From contig NZ_JAZHPF010000007.1 of assembly GCF_036543075.1 (NCBI RefSeq), positions 113,696-177,695 on the forward strand: DNA of 64,000 nt. The letters run 5' to 3'. The notes below the pieces were generated by a model. The model was not told where the DNA came from. It saw nothing but the letters and a program-made list of their open reading frames with translations, and did no database searches. Made by a program: the position numbers and the translations under genes. Below, piece after piece: positions 1-9,028 of this stretch (its first letter is position 1; every line of letters starts with the position of its first letter). This stretch comes from Deinococcus sp. YIM 134068 (lineage in GTDB: Bacteria > Deinococcota > Deinococci > Deinococcales > Deinococcaceae).

Positions 1-530
1 CTGATCACCAGGCTGTAGGCCCCGAAGCCCAGGGCCGCCGCGCCCAGGCCGCAAACGCCCTGCCCGATCACGTAGGCGCTCACGTCGGCCAACACGAGCG
101 GCTTGAAGCGCAGGGCACGCCGCAGCAGGCTGGTCGAGACCGCCGCCAGCGACGCGACGACGTACAGGCACGCGAAGGCCCGGAACAGCGGCACGACGTC
201 GGGGTTGTTGAAAAAGCGCCCGGCGAGCGGCGCGGCGAGCCAGGCCAGAACGGTGGCGAGGAGTCCCAACCCCAGCGAGGACGTGAAGCCCGCCCGGATG
301 TCCTCCTCGGTGAGGTCGCGCTTCTGCACGAGCGCCGCCCCGATCCCGAAGTCCGCAAGGTACTGGCCCACCGCGTACAGGCTCAGGCCGATGGCGAACA
401 GCCCGAACTCCTCCCGCGTGAGCAGCCGGGCGAGCGCCGCCGCGAACACGGGCGCGAGCAGCAGGTTCGTGAGGAAGGAGACGTAGCTCCATTGAATGGC
501 CCGGAAGGTCTTCTGCCGCAGGTTGTTCAC
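1..530 (-). CDS. Wzx-type polysaccharide flippase (partial, 3' end outside window)
   Basis: An inner-membrane flippase of the MOP/oligosaccharide-flippase superfamily, expected to move the lipid-linked repeat unit across the cytoplasmic membrane. Only the first ~176 codons are present; the rest lies left of base 1. The N-terminus reads MNNLRQKTFRAIQWSYVSF, the usual start of this family, followed by hydrophobic segments and the family-typical 'LADFGIGAALVQKRDL' stretch between early helices. The start is GTG at 530, only 10 bp after the stop of the upstream GT4 gene, so it belongs to the same transcript. Family assignment is fairly secure from the N-terminus and the polysaccharide context; the substrate is unknown. 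Confidence 0.85.
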   Translation of the reverse strand, partial: MNNLRQKTFRAIQWSYVSFLTNLLLAPVFAAALARLLTREEFGLFAIGLSLYAVGQYLADFGIGAALVQKRDLTEEDIRAGFTSSLGLGLLATVLAWLAAPLAGRFFNNPDVVPLFRAFACLYVVASLAAVSTSLLRRALRFKPLVLADVSAYVIGQGVCGLGAAALGFGAYSLVI

Positions 531-540
531 GCGAGGCCCC

Positions 541-1749
541 TCATGTGGGGTCCAGCGCCTCGGCGTCGCGGGCGGGGCGCTGGGCACCCTCACCGGCGCT
601 GGCGGCGCGCTCCACCGCCCGGATGTAGAGCGCCTCCAGCCCCCGCGCCTGTTGCCCGGCATCGAAGCGCGCCCGCACGTCGTTCAGGGCCGCCGCGCTC
701 AGGCTCCCGCGCAGTGCCGGGTCGAGCAGCAGCCGCGTCAGGGCGTGGGCCAGCCCCGCCGCGTCGCGCTCGGGCACCACCAGCCCGGTCTCGCCGTCCG
801 TGACCGCCTCGGGGTTGCCCGCGCTGCGTGTCGTCACGGTGGGCACCCCCATCGCCAGCGCCTCCAGCAGCACGGTGGGCAGCCCCTCGGTGTCGCCGCT
901 GCGGGCCGTCACGCTGGGCAGGCAGAACACCCGCGCCGCCGCCATCCAGGCCCGCACCTCCTGCGGCGTCTGCCGGCCCACGAAACGCACGTCCGGCCCC
1001 GGCCCCAGTCCCAGCTCGCGCGCCAGCCCCTCCAGTTCGCCGCGCAGCGGTCCGTCCCCGACGAGCACCAGCCGCGCGTCGGGCACCCGCTCCCGCACCG
1101 CCCGCATCGCGCGCAGCAGGTACTCGGTGCCCTTCTTCTCCACGAAGCGGCCCACGAACAGCACGAGGTTCTCACGCGGCATCTCCGGGGCGGGTGTGAA
1201 GGCCCGTGTGTCGATGCCGTTGTAGTGCGTGACGACCCGGTGCGGTGGGTAGCCCCGGTCCAGCAGTTGCCGCCGGATATGCTCGGACACGGCGATGAGC
1301 AGCGCCCCCGACGCGATCAGTTGCGGGCGCCGGGTGACGAGGCGGCGGTTCCGGAGCGAGTCCGAGGCGAGGAGGAGTTCGTCGCGGGTGGTGGCGTCGA
1401 AGCCGTGGAAGGTCACGATCAGCGGCAGGCGCAGACGGCGGACCAGCGGCAGAGCCATCACCCCGTTGGAGCCGAAGTGCGCGTGGATCAGCCCTGGCCG
1501 CAGCTCGCGCAGGCGTCGGTCGAGGTGGGGCGCGAGGCCGGTCGCCTTGTACCACAGCTCGGCGAGGCGTCCGGTGAGGGGGCGGTCGTTGAGGACGATG
1601 GTGCGCTCCGGCGGCGTGGGGATGCCGTCCACCCGGCGCGTGCCGACGTAGTAGGGCCTGAACTGCCGCAATGCCTCGCCCTGGTTGAGGATGAAGGTCT
1701 CGGAGTAGGCGAGGAGGTCCTCGTGGTAGATCACGATGTTGCGCGTCAT
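541..1749 (-). CDS. GT4 family glycosyltransferase (WcaL-like)
   Basis: Cytoplasmic retaining glycosyltransferase, 402 residues, probably adding one sugar to the lipid-linked repeat unit. The N-terminus (YHEDLLAYSETFILNQ) and the 'HAHFGSNG' plus 'VTFHGFD' motifs are typical of WcaL-like GT4 enzymes. The C-terminal Rossmann half carries 'LFVGRFVEKKGTEYLLRAM' and a 'GLPTVLLEALAMGVPTV' donor-site motif with the conserved E-x7-E acidic pair region. ATG at 1749 is preceded by an AAGGA ribosome site. It sits between the epimerase (48 bp upstream) and wzx (10 bp downstream) in one minus-strand operon. Donor and acceptor sugars cannot be read from sequence. Confidence 0.9.
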   Translation of the reverse strand: MTRNIVIYHEDLLAYSETFILNQGEALRQFRPYYVGTRRVDGIPTPPERTIVLNDRPLTGRLAELWYKATGLAPHLDRRLRELRPGLIHAHFGSNGVMALPLVRRLRLPLIVTFHGFDATTRDELLLASDSLRNRRLVTRRPQLIASGALLIAVSEHIRRQLLDRGYPPHRVVTHYNGIDTRAFTPAPEMPRENLVLFVGRFVEKKGTEYLLRAMRAVRERVPDARLVLVGDGPLRGELEGLARELGLGPGPDVRFVGRQTPQEVRAWMAAARVFCLPSVTARSGDTEGLPTVLLEALAMGVPTVTTRSAGNPEAVTDGETGLVVPERDAAGLAHALTRLLLDPALRGSLSAAALNDVRARFDAGQQARGLEALYIRAVERAASAGEGAQRPARDAEALDPT

Positions 1750-1797
1750 GTCTTGGTCCTTATCCGCCGTCCCGCCGTCTCACAGGCACCCTTCCTC

Positions 1798-2775
1798 TCA
1801 GGTCGCGGCCCAGACGCCGTCCGCCCGGGGGCCACGCGGCGGCCCCGCCTCCCGGAAGGCGGCGACCGTCGCCTCCAGTCCCTCCCGGAGCGGCACGCGC
1901 GGTGCCCAGCCCAGCAGCTCGCGCGCCAGCGTGATGTCGGGCCGCCGCTGCTGCGGGTCGTCCTGCGCCGCCTCCAGGTGGACGATCTCCAGCCCCGGAC
2001 CAACGCGGTCGCGGACCAGCCGGGCGAACTCCAGCACCGTGAACTCGTCGGGGTTGCCCAGGTTCACCGGCCCGTGGTACGTCACCCCCATCAGCCGCAC
2101 GATGCCCTCCACGAGGTCGTCCACGTACTGGAAGGAGCGCGTCTGCGAGCCGTCCCCGTACACCGTCAGCGCCTCGCCCCGCAGCGCCTGATGCACGAAG
2201 TTCGTCACCACCCGTCCGTCGTCGGCGCGCATCCGGGGGCCGTAGGTGTTGAAGATGCGGATGATCCGCGTGTCCAGCCCGTGGTGGCGGTGGTACGCCA
2301 TCGTCACGGCCTCGGCGTAGCGCTTGGCCTCGTCGTAGCAGCTCCGCACCCCGTTAGGGTTAACGTGGCCCCAGTAGTCCTCGGGCTGGGGGTGGACCTG
2401 GGGGTCGCCGTACACCTCCGAGGTGGAGGCGACCATGAAGCGCGCGCCGTGCCCCAGGGCGAGGTCCAGCGCGTTCTGCGTCCCCTGCGCGCCGACCATC
2501 AGCGTCTCGACCGGGAACTGCTGGTAGTGCGGCGGGCTGGCGGGCGAGGCGAAGTGCAGCACCCAGTCCAGGCGCTCGCCCGCGTAGGGGAGTCCCAGGC
2601 TGACGTCGGCCTCGATGAACGTGAAGCGGGGATGCCCGAGAAACAGCTCCGTGTTGCCCCGCTGGCCGCTGAGGTAGTTGTCCACGCCGACGACGTGGTG
2701 CCCGTCCCCGAGGAGGCGCTCGACGAGGTGTGAGCCGACGAAGCCCGCGCTGCCCGTGACGAGCACGCGCGTCAT
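1798..2775 (-). CDS. uxs: UDP-glucuronate decarboxylase (UDP-xylose synthase), SDR family
   Basis: Extended short-chain dehydrogenase, 325 residues, predicted to convert UDP-glucuronate to UDP-xylose. The N-terminal NAD site is GSAGFVG, followed by '[12 protein letters not shown]'. The catalytic Tyr-Lys motif is in 'SCYDEAKR', close to the SCYDEGKR signature of UXS enzymes, and 'FNTYGPRM' and '[14 protein letters not shown]' also match. The start ATG at 2775 overlaps the stop of the UDP-glucose dehydrogenase gene by 4 bp (ATGA), so the two consecutive enzymes of the pathway are translationally coupled. A much longer reading frame runs into this one from upstream, but it is antisense-like noise; the GxxGxxG at the N-terminus fixes the true start. 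Confidence 0.9.
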   Translation of the reverse strand: MTRVLVTGSAGFVGSHLVERLLGDGHHVVGVDNYLSGQRGNTELFLGHPRFTFIEADVSLGLPYAGERLDWVLHFASPASPPHYQQFPVETLMVGAQGTQNALDLALGHGARFMVASTSEVYGDPQVHPQPEDYWGHVNPNGVRSCYDEAKRYAEAVTMAYHRHHGLDTRIIRIFNTYGPRMRADDGRVVTNFVHQALRGEALTVYGDGSQTRSFQYVDDLVEGIVRLMGVTYHGPVNLGNPDEFTVLEFARLVRDRVGPGLEIVHLEAAQDDPQQRRPDITLARELLGWAPRVPLREGLEATVAAFREAGPPRGPRADGVWAAT

Positions 2776-4199
2776 GCGGGCACTCCACCCGCGAGGCGCA
2801 CGCGGCGCCCGATCTGCTCGACGGTGCTGTGCTCGGGCCAGCGCCGCAGGACGTTGCGGGTGTCGATCACCAGCCGATTGCGCATCCCGCGCAGGGCCGT
2901 CTCCCAGTCGAGGTCCCGGTACTCGTCCCACTCGGTCATCACGAGTACGGCGTCCGCGCCGCGCAGGGCCGCCTCCACACTGTCCGCCTCCTCGTACTGG
3001 AGGTGGGTCCACTCGCGCCGGGCGGCGGGCAGCGCCACCGGATCGTGGGCGACCACCTTCGCGCCCAGGGCCGTCAGACGCTCGATGCAGTCGTGGGCGG
3101 GCGCGTCGCGCAGGTCGTCGGTGTTGGGCTTGAAGGCCAGCCCCAGCACGGCGACCCGTTTGCCCTGAAGGCGGTGCAGGTGGCGCTGGAGCTTCGTGAT
3201 GACGAGGTGGCGCTGGCGGCGGTTGACCCGCACGGCGGCGTCCAGGATGGGCATGTCGTAGCCGTACTCGCTTCCGGTGCTGATCAGGGCCGAGGTGTCC
3301 TTGCCGAAGCAGCTTCCGCCCCACCCGGCCCCGGCGGCGAGGAAGCGGTGGCCGATCCGGCGGTCGAAGCCGATGCCGTGCGTGACCTCCGCGATGTCGG
3401 CGTCCACGTGCTCGCACAGGCCCGCGATCTCGTTGGCGAAGCTGATCTTGAGGGCGAGGAAGGCGTTCGCCGCGTACTTGATCATCTCGGCGCTGCTCAG
3501 GCTGGTCGTCACGAGTTCGGGCCGGGTGTAGCCCGCCGGGCGCGGCGCGCACAGGGGCGGCGCGAAGCTCTGCTCCAGCAGCGGCGCGTAGAGCTGCGCG
3601 AGGCGGGCGATGCCCTCCGCGTGCCCGCTTCCCAGCACGATGCGGTCGGGGTAGAGGCTGTCGTGCAGGGCCGTGCCCTCGCGCAGGAACTCGGGATTGC
3701 TGACCACCGCGTAGCGGTTGGTGTGGTAGCCGACGGCGTGTTCCTCCAGCAGGCGCGAGACCCAATCGCCGGTGCCCACGGGCACGGTGCTCTTGTTCAC
3801 CACGACCTGCAACTTGCCGTTGAGGTGCCGCGCCACGCTCTGCGCCGCGTCCGCCACGTAGCGCAGGTTGGGCTGCCCGCCGGGCAGGGGGGGCGTCCCC
3901 ACGCAGATGAAGATCACGTCCGCGTCGGGGATCGCCGAGGCGTAGTCGCTCGTCCAGCGCAAGCGGGGCTGGCTGGCGACGAGCAGCGCGTCGAGGCCCG
4001 GCTCGTAGATGGGCAGTTCGCCCCGGCCCAGCATCTCGACCTTGCGCTCGTCGATGTCCACGCCCACCACGTCGTGGCCGAGGTACGCCAGCATGACGGC
4101 GGTGCCCATCCCCACGTACCCGGTGCCCACCACCGCCACCCGCAATCCGTCCTGCAACCTCTCCGGCAACGCTTCCGGCATCGTCTGTGTGCTTCGCAT
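2772..4199 (-). CDS. ugd: UDP-glucose 6-dehydrogenase
   Basis: Oxidises UDP-glucose to UDP-glucuronate with two NAD+, supplying the next gene (uxs). The protein is 475 residues. The NAD-binding site is '[18 protein letters not shown]', followed by '[12 protein letters not shown]' and 'PIYEPGL', the classic UGD N-terminus. The catalytic cysteine lies in 'GSCFGKDT'; most homologues have Pro where this one has Gly after Phe. '[12 protein letters not shown]' marks the C-terminal UDP-binding domain. ATG at 4199 has a strong GGAGGGGG ribosome site. It is the first gene of the ugd-uxs-GT4-wzx unit, with its own promoter at 4306-4338. The C-terminus ends in the ATGA overlap with uxs. Confidence 0.95.
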   Translation of the reverse strand: MRSTQTMPEALPERLQDGLRVAVVGTGYVGMGTAVMLAYLGHDVVGVDIDERKVEMLGRGELPIYEPGLDALLVASQPRLRWTSDYASAIPDADVIFICVGTPPLPGGQPNLRYVADAAQSVARHLNGKLQVVVNKSTVPVGTGDWVSRLLEEHAVGYHTNRYAVVSNPEFLREGTALHDSLYPDRIVLGSGHAEGIARLAQLYAPLLEQSFAPPLCAPRPAGYTRPELVTTSLSSAEMIKYAANAFLALKISFANEIAGLCEHVDADIAEVTHGIGFDRRIGHRFLAAGAGWGGSCFGKDTSALISTGSEYGYDMPILDAAVRVNRRQRHLVITKLQRHLHRLQGKRVAVLGLAFKPNTDDLRDAPAHDCIERLTALGAKVVAHDPVALPAARREWTHLQYEEADSVEAALRGADAVLVMTEWDEYRDLDWETALRGMRNRLVIDTRNVLRRWPEHSTVEQIGRRVRLAGGVPA

Positions 4200-4305
4200 A
4201 GTCTGTCCCCCTCCGAATCTCTTCGGGAGCCTGGTGCCCTGTCTCGGTGCCCTGTCTCCCGTCCCCCGGTGACGGCGTGAGGTGCCGCGTAGGTCCGACG
4301 TGGGC

Positions 4306-4338
4306 AGGCTAGGCAGTCGGGCGCTAACGAAAAATAAA
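4306..4338 (-). promoter_or_regulatory. Promoter of ugd operon with shared 18-bp box
   Basis: Read on the minus strand: an 18-bp box TTTATTTTTCGTTAGCGC (4321-4338), 5 nt, then an extended -10 TGCCTAGCCT (4306-4315, -10 hexamer TAGCCT). The same 18 bases, with a 4-nt gap and TGCCTACGCT, lie before the polymerase gene at 15873-15904. It lies about 105 bp upstream of the ugd start in a 155-bp gap. The match is seen directly; its role as promoter and regulator site is inferred. Confidence 0.7.
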
Positions 4339-4354
4339 CGGCCCCCACACGCCC

Positions 4355-5305
4355 TCAGGGCGCGGCGGTCTGCCCCGCGTACCAGCGCCAGGTCTCGCGC
4401 AGCCCGTCCGGGAGCGGCACGGTGGCCCGCCAGCCCGCCCGGTGCAGCGGCCCCTCGCCGAGGGGGGGACGCCCCGCCCCCGGCAGGGTCTGGCCGCCGG
4501 ACGTCACGCCCCCGAACGTCACCGCGCCCCCGTACCCGGCGTCGGCCCGCACGAGGTCGGCCACCTCGGCGAGGGTGGGGGGGAGACCCGGACCCGCCCC
4601 CACGGCGACCGGCCCCGACTCCGAGACCTGCTCCATCAGGAACAGGCAGGCGTCGGTGAGGTCGTGCAGGTGCAGCAGGTCGGCTCTGGCCCCGGCGTGG
4701 CCGAGCAGCCGCAGCTCCGGTGCCCCGCCGTCCCGCGCCCGGCGCACCTCCCGCAGCAGGGTGGGCACGAGGGGGTGGCCCGGCCCGTCGAAGTTCACCC
4801 CCGGCCCGTAGACGTGCCCGGCCACGGCGCTGACGAAGTTGCAGCCGTACTGGAGGCGGTAGCTGTCACACAGCTCGGTGACGGCACCACGCGTCACCGC
4901 GTCCGCCCGCCACACCTCCCCCAGGAACTCGGCGGCCCACTGCCCGGCGGCGGGCGGCAGCGCCACGGGGTCCATGAAGGTGGCCCCCCCGTCGACGCAC
5001 AGCAGCTTCTCCACGTCGTACAGGTACGCCGCGTGGATCACGTTCGCCGCGCTCGTCAGGTTGTCGTGGAGCCACTGGGCGGGTTGCAGGTCGAAGGGAC
5101 CGCACACCTTCGCCGGCATGAGAAACACGAGGTCGGGCAACTCGGCCTCGAACAGGGCGAGGACCGCCTCCTTCTCCCGCAGGTCCAGCCCCCGCGCCAC
5201 GGTGAGCTGGGCGTGCCCCGCCCATGTCAGCCGGTCCACGAGCGCCCTTCCCAGCGCCCCCGGCGGGTACAGGACGAGAATCCTGGCGTCCGGGCGCAGG
5301 CTCAC
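4355..5305 (-). CDS. Degenerate GDP-L-fucose synthase-like SDR protein (probable pseudoenzyme)
   Basis: Aligns along its length with GDP-L-fucose synthase (WcaG/Fcl): 'LVFLMPAKVCGPFDLQPAQW', 'NLTSAANVIHAAYLYDVEKLL', 'ELCDSYRLQYGCNFVSAV', 'HVYGPGVNFDG', 'LLHLHDLTDACLFLM'. However the key residues are gone: the NAD glycine motif GxxGxxG is YPPGALG, the catalytic Ser site (GSS) reads VDGG, and the YxxxK pair becomes DAVTR (Tyr to Asp, Lys to Arg). It may have lost oxidoreductase activity and serve a binding or regulatory role. GTG at 5305 is chosen because GGAAGGGG precedes it; GTG at 5341 is possible but has no ribosome site. It lies between the ugd operon and the WecG gene. Confidence 0.7.
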   Translation of the reverse strand: MSLRPDARILVLYPPGALGRALVDRLTWAGHAQLTVARGLDLREKEAVLALFEAELPDLVFLMPAKVCGPFDLQPAQWLHDNLTSAANVIHAAYLYDVEKLLCVDGGATFMDPVALPPAAGQWAAEFLGEVWRADAVTRGAVTELCDSYRLQYGCNFVSAVAGHVYGPGVNFDGPGHPLVPTLLREVRRARDGGAPELRLLGHAGARADLLHLHDLTDACLFLMEQVSESGPVAVGAGPGLPPTLAEVADLVRADAGYGGAVTFGGVTSGGQTLPGAGRPPLGEGPLHRAGWRATVPLPDGLRETWRWYAGQTAAP

Positions 5306-5392
5306 GCGGCCCGCCCCTTCCGGCCCGCACGCCGGGACCACGGGCGGCGGGCCGGGGAGAGAGCCGGGCGCGGGCGGGGCACGGGCCGGGTC

Positions 5393-6199
5393 CTAGCCGT
5401 ACCGCAGGGGCCGCTCGCTGCCGTCGGGCAGGGCGACCGGAAAGGAGCGCACCCGCGCCGCCTGAAGCAGCAGGTTCAGGGTGAAGAGGGGGTTGAGCAG
5501 CACGTAGCGCCGCCACAGCCGTTTCGGCTCCTGCACGAGCCGGAAGAGCCACTCCAGCCCGAGGTTCTGCATCCGCCTGGGGGCCTGCGCGAGCGTGCCC
5601 GCGTGGAAGTCGAAGGCCGCCCCCACCGCGAGGATCGGCAGCCCCACGAGGTCCCGGTACTCGAAGGCCCAGGCCTCCTGCCGGGGACAGCCCAGCCCCA
5701 CGAAGACGGCGCTCGCCCCCGACTCGCGGATGCGGCGGGCGATCTCCCCCTGCTCCTCCGGGGAGGTGGACCGGAAGCGCGAGGCCTCCATCCCCGCCAC
5801 CCGCAGCCCCGGAAACTGCGCCCGCAGGTTGTCCGCGAACCTCTCCAGCACCGCCGGGGTGCTGCCGTACAGATACACGGAGAGGCCCTCCCCCGCGAGC
5901 GCCCGCGCCGTCCGCAGGGTGAGTTCGGGGCCGTACACCCGGTCGGGCAGGGCACGTCCGTGGAGGAGCCGCAGCGCCCAGCGCACGGGCTGGCCGTCGG
6001 GCACCACGAGGTCCAGCCCGTTGAGCCGCCGGGCGTGTTCGGGGTCGGTGAAGCCCGTCATCACCCCGTGGACGGCCAGGGCACTCACCGCGAGGGGCCG
6101 CCGTTCCCGCGCGGCGGCGAGGATCGTGGCGACGGCGTGGTCGTAGTCCACGGCATGAACCCTGACGCCGAGGACGGAATGCGCGCCGAGGTTGATCAT
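5393..6199 (-). CDS. WecG/TagA/CpsF family glycosyltransferase (GT26)
   Basis: A 268-residue GT26 enzyme. Family members transfer N-acetylmannosamine or related sugars from UDP donors to lipid-linked acceptors at the cytoplasmic face of the membrane. Seen: '[15 protein letters not shown]', 'RVYGPELT', '[18 protein letters not shown]', '[16 protein letters not shown]', '[27 protein letters not shown]' (written here in part), which together are diagnostic of the family, including the conserved Asp in PDG and the FxxG-x-PRQE motif. The C-terminal basic/aromatic tail ([13 protein letters not shown]) is the usual membrane-association segment. ATG at 6199 overlaps the stop of the upstream epimerase by 4 bp. 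Donor sugar unknown. Confidence 0.9.
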   Translation of the reverse strand: MINLGAHSVLGVRVHAVDYDHAVATILAAARERRPLAVSALAVHGVMTGFTDPEHARRLNGLDLVVPDGQPVRWALRLLHGRALPDRVYGPELTLRTARALAGEGLSVYLYGSTPAVLERFADNLRAQFPGLRVAGMEASRFRSTSPEEQGEIARRIRESGASAVFVGLGCPRQEAWAFEYRDLVGLPILAVGAAFDFHAGTLAQAPRRMQNLGLEWLFRLVQEPKRLWRRYVLLNPLFTLNLLLQAARVRSFPVALPDGSERPLRYG

Positions 6200-7263
6200 G
6201 CGGGTGCCCACCTCTCCTCGTTGACCTCGTACATCTCGCGCAGGATGCGCGGCACGTCGTAGGAGATGCCCCACGCCGGGTAGTGCGCCTTGAACTTCGC
6301 CAGGTCGCTGACGTACCAGATGTGGTCGCCGCTGCGGTTGTCGTCCAGATAGGTGAAGTCGAGCTTGCGGCCCGTGATGCGCTCGCCCTCGGCGATGGCC
6401 TCCAGCATCGAGCAGTTGCTCTCGCGCCCGCCGCCGATGTTGTAGACCTCCGCTGAGCGCGGGCGCTGGTAGAACTCGTAAAACGCCGCGATCAGGTCCG
6501 CCGAGTGGATGTTGTCGCGCACCTGCTTGCCCCCGTACCCGAAGATCGTGTAGGGCGTGCCGGTCATCACGCATTTCATCAGGTAGGCGAGGAAGCCGTG
6601 AAGCTGGGTGCCCGAATGGTTGGGACCCGTGAGGCACCCGCCCCGGAAGCAGGAGGTCATCATCCCGAAGTAGCGCCCGTATTCCTGCACCAGCACGTCG
6701 GCGGCCACCTTCGACGCCCCGAACAGCGAGTGCTTGCTCTGGTCGATGCTCATGTCCTCGGCGATGCCCGGCGAGTAGCGGTGCGCCGGGTCGATCTCCC
6801 AGCGCGTCTCCAGCTCCTCCAGCGGCAGGGCGTTCGGCGTGTCGCCGTACACCTTGTTCGTGGAGGTGAAGATGAAGGGCGCTTCCGGGCAGTGCTGGCG
6901 GGTGGCCTCCAGCAGGTTGAGGGTGCCGTTCGCGTTCACCGAGAAGTCCACGAACGGCTCGCGCGCCGCCCAGTCGTGCGAGGGCTGCGCCGCCGTGTGG
7001 ATCACGAGCGAGATGTCGCGGCCATAGCGCCTGAAGATCGCCTCCAGCGCCGGATAGTCGCGGATGTCAACGTCGTGGTGGGAGTAGTTGCCCACCTGAC
7101 GCTCCAGACGGCTGCGGTTCCAGCGGGTCGAGGCTTCCTCCCCGAAGAAGTACCGCCGCATGTCGTTGTCGAGGCCCACCACGTCCATCCCGAGGCCCGC
7201 GAAGAAGCGCGCCGCCTCCGAGCCGATGAGTCCCGCCGAGCCTGTGATCAGGGCTACGCTCAT
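6196..7263 (-). CDS. CDP-paratose 2-epimerase (CDP-tyvelose epimerase)-like SDR enzyme
   Basis: Extended SDR epimerase of 355 residues. It has GSAGLIG at the N-terminus, '[20 protein letters not shown]', 'STNKVYGD' and an '[11 protein letters not shown]' active-site segment. The [11 protein letters not shown] and TNKVYG strings are typical of CDP-tyvelose epimerase (RfbE/TyvE). In that family the SDR Tyr lies in the S/T-N-K-V-Y-G neighbourhood of the fold, so the exact catalytic residue should be checked by alignment. No CDP-glucose pathway genes (rfbF, rfbG, CDP-paratose synthase) are in the window, so the nucleotide carrier is uncertain. ATG at 7263 has GGAGG seven bases upstream; an in-frame start 21 bases earlier lacks one. 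First gene of the minus-strand unit. Confidence 0.8.
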   Translation of the reverse strand: MSVALITGSAGLIGSEAARFFAGLGMDVVGLDNDMRRYFFGEEASTRWNRSRLERQVGNYSHHDVDIRDYPALEAIFRRYGRDISLVIHTAAQPSHDWAAREPFVDFSVNANGTLNLLEATRQHCPEAPFIFTSTNKVYGDTPNALPLEELETRWEIDPAHRYSPGIAEDMSIDQSKHSLFGASKVAADVLVQEYGRYFGMMTSCFRGGCLTGPNHSGTQLHGFLAYLMKCVMTGTPYTIFGYGGKQVRDNIHSADLIAAFYEFYQRPRSAEVYNIGGGRESNCSMLEAIAEGERITGRKLDFTYLDDNRSGDHIWYVSDLAKFKAHYPAWGISYDVPRILREMYEVNEERWAPA

Positions 7264-7375
7264 ACCTTCCTCCCTGTGCGGCACGGGGCGCGTGCCGGAT
7301 GTGCTGTGGGGCCGCCTCTGATGCCCGGCCCATCCTGACTGCCGTGGCAGGACGCCCCCAGCGTGCGTGGCGCGG

Positions 7376-7394
7376 CGTTACGCCAGGGCTAACG
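7376..7394. promoter_or_regulatory. Inverted repeat CGTTA-N9-TAACG
   Basis: A 5-bp inverted repeat, CGTTA at 7376-7380 and TAACG at 7390-7394, in the 291-bp divergent gap between the epimerase operon (minus) and the beta-helix gene (plus). The rest of this gap shows nothing else clear. The minus-strand reading contains CGTTAGC, also found inside the 18-bp promoter boxes at 4321 and 15873. It could be an operator; this is inference. Confidence 0.35.
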
Positions 7395-7554
7395 CTGGCC
7401 CGCCCCCCCGCTCCCCGCCCCAGGCGGACGTGACCGGGGGCGGCCCAGTCCCCGGCACCGGGGTCCGGCCACAGCTCAGCCGTGACCTGGGGTGGGAGGG
7501 GGTCGGGGCCGCCATTAGCGAATCGGAAGCGGGTGGGCGGGCACAGTCTGAATC

Positions 7555-8814
7555 ATGAACAAGCCTCGCCATCAGGCCCCGGCCCGCCCACGCCTCGCCC
7601 TGCTGTCGGCCCTGCTGCTGGGGGTGGGGGCGGCAGTGGGCACCGCCGGGACCTCCCAGGCCCAGGGCACCCAGGCCCAGACTGCCGAGATCAAGTACAG
7701 CGGCCCCCTCGTGATCACCAAGGGCGGCACGTACCGGGGCAACTGGGAGAGCCTCGATCCGGGAACGCCCGCCGTCGGCATCATGACGAACGAACCCGTG
7801 GTGATCGAGTATTCCAACATCCGCAGCCGGGGGCCACTCATCCGCAGCCGTTACCGTCGGGCGAACGTGACGGTGCGCCACACGCGCGGGGTCGGCCTCA
7901 ACCCCGGTCTGCCCGCCAGCGCCCGCCAGACGCCCGGCTACTTCCTGCACCTCGAGGATTTCGAGAGCGCCACCGTCGAGAACAACGAGATGGTGGGCAC
8001 GTCGGGCATGTACTTCCACAAGTACCTGGGAAGTCGGGCGAAGGGCCAGACCGTTCGCATCGTGCGGAACCGGGCGCGCAATATCGACGGGCGCTACAGC
8101 GACGGCCCGAACAGCTTCTCGGACACCGGCTTCTACCGGGTGCAGTTCGCGCAGTTCAACGACGTGAAGAACATCTCGCGGGCCGAGATCGCCTGGAACG
8201 AGATCATCAACGAGCCGGGCAAGAGCCGGGTCGAGGAAGTCATCAACATGTACGTCTCCAGCGGCACGCCCGCCAGCCCCATCGCCATCCACGACAACTA
8301 CATCCAGGGGGCGTACCCGACCCGCGCGGCCACGGCCAAGTTCGGCGGCGGCGGCATCATGCTGGGCGACGGGTCCGCGAGCACCCGCGAGGGCGCGTCG
8401 GCGTACCTGCGCGCCTACCGCAACCAGATCGTCGGCACCTCCAACCAGGGCATCGCCATCGCCGCCGGGCACAACATCGAGGCCTACGACAACCGCGTGA
8501 TCTCCAGCGGCCTGCTTCCCGACGGCACGCCCATCGCCTCGCAGAACGTCGGCATCTACGTCTGGGACCTGCACGGCGACCAGCGGCGGCAGACCTTTTT
8601 CAACAACTCCATGCGGAACAATGTGGTCGGCTGGGCGAGGCCCCTCCAGTCCCCCACGGCCCAGAATCCCTTCTGGTTCCCCCACTGCGCGCGGTGCGCG
8701 GGCAACACCCGGCTCCCCGGCCCCATCACGCTGGAGACCGAGGCCCAGGAGTACACGCGCTGGCAGCAGAAGGTGCGGGCGGCGAACGTCACGCTGGGGC
8801 CGGGCCAGGAGTAG
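7555..8814 (+). CDS. Secreted right-handed beta-helix (pectate-lyase-like) protein
   Basis: A 419-residue exported protein. The N-terminus has a basic start, a hydrophobic core (LALLSALLLGVGAAVGTAG) and a likely signal-peptidase site near SQAQG. The body consists of short Val/Ile/Asn-rich turns typical of parallel beta-helices: 'VVIEYSNIRSRGPLIRSRY', 'ATVENNEMVGTSGMYFH', 'IAIHDNYIQGAYP', 'IAIAAGHNIEAYDNRVISSG'. Such folds are usually polysaccharide lyases or hydrolases, so a role in trimming or binding the cluster's polymer is plausible. No catalytic set could be assigned. It reads away from the epimerase operon. There is no clear ribosome site before ATG 7555; a weak CAGTCT box 5 nt before the start might indicate a leaderless message. 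Confidence 0.8.
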   Translation: MNKPRHQAPARPRLALLSALLLGVGAAVGTAGTSQAQGTQAQTAEIKYSGPLVITKGGTYRGNWESLDPGTPAVGIMTNEPVVIEYSNIRSRGPLIRSRYRRANVTVRHTRGVGLNPGLPASARQTPGYFLHLEDFESATVENNEMVGTSGMYFHKYLGSRAKGQTVRIVRNRARNIDGRYSDGPNSFSDTGFYRVQFAQFNDVKNISRAEIAWNEIINEPGKSRVEEVINMYVSSGTPASPIAIHDNYIQGAYPTRAATAKFGGGGIMLGDGSASTREGASAYLRAYRNQIVGTSNQGIAIAAGHNIEAYDNRVISSGLLPDGTPIASQNVGIYVWDLHGDQRRQTFFNNSMRNNVVGWARPLQSPTAQNPFWFPHCARCAGNTRLPGPITLETEAQEYTRWQQKVRAANVTLGPGQE

Positions 8815-9028
8815 GGGAGTCCACAGGAGGAGGGGAGGAGGGCAGAACGCCGGACGGCCCGGAAGGGCAGACCACCGGACATGCAGATCGGAGGCCCTGG
8901 CACGCGCGGTCAGGGCCTCTCTCATCCCTTCAGACTTCGGGTTCGCGGCTCGGGGCCTCCCGGTGAGGCTGACGCCCCATTCAGGACACGCCCACTCCGG
9001 CGCTCCCCACTTCCCCTGGAGGAGACCC

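Noticed and set aside
496..2733. A 745-codon plus-strand open frame across the GT4 and uxs genes
   Set aside because: It is antisense to two clear genes, has Arg/His/Gly/Pro-rich unconserved translation, and reflects high GC content that removes stop codons. Many similar long frames (for example 1798-3765, 4442-6262, 13497-15776, 53228-56161) were rejected for the same reason.
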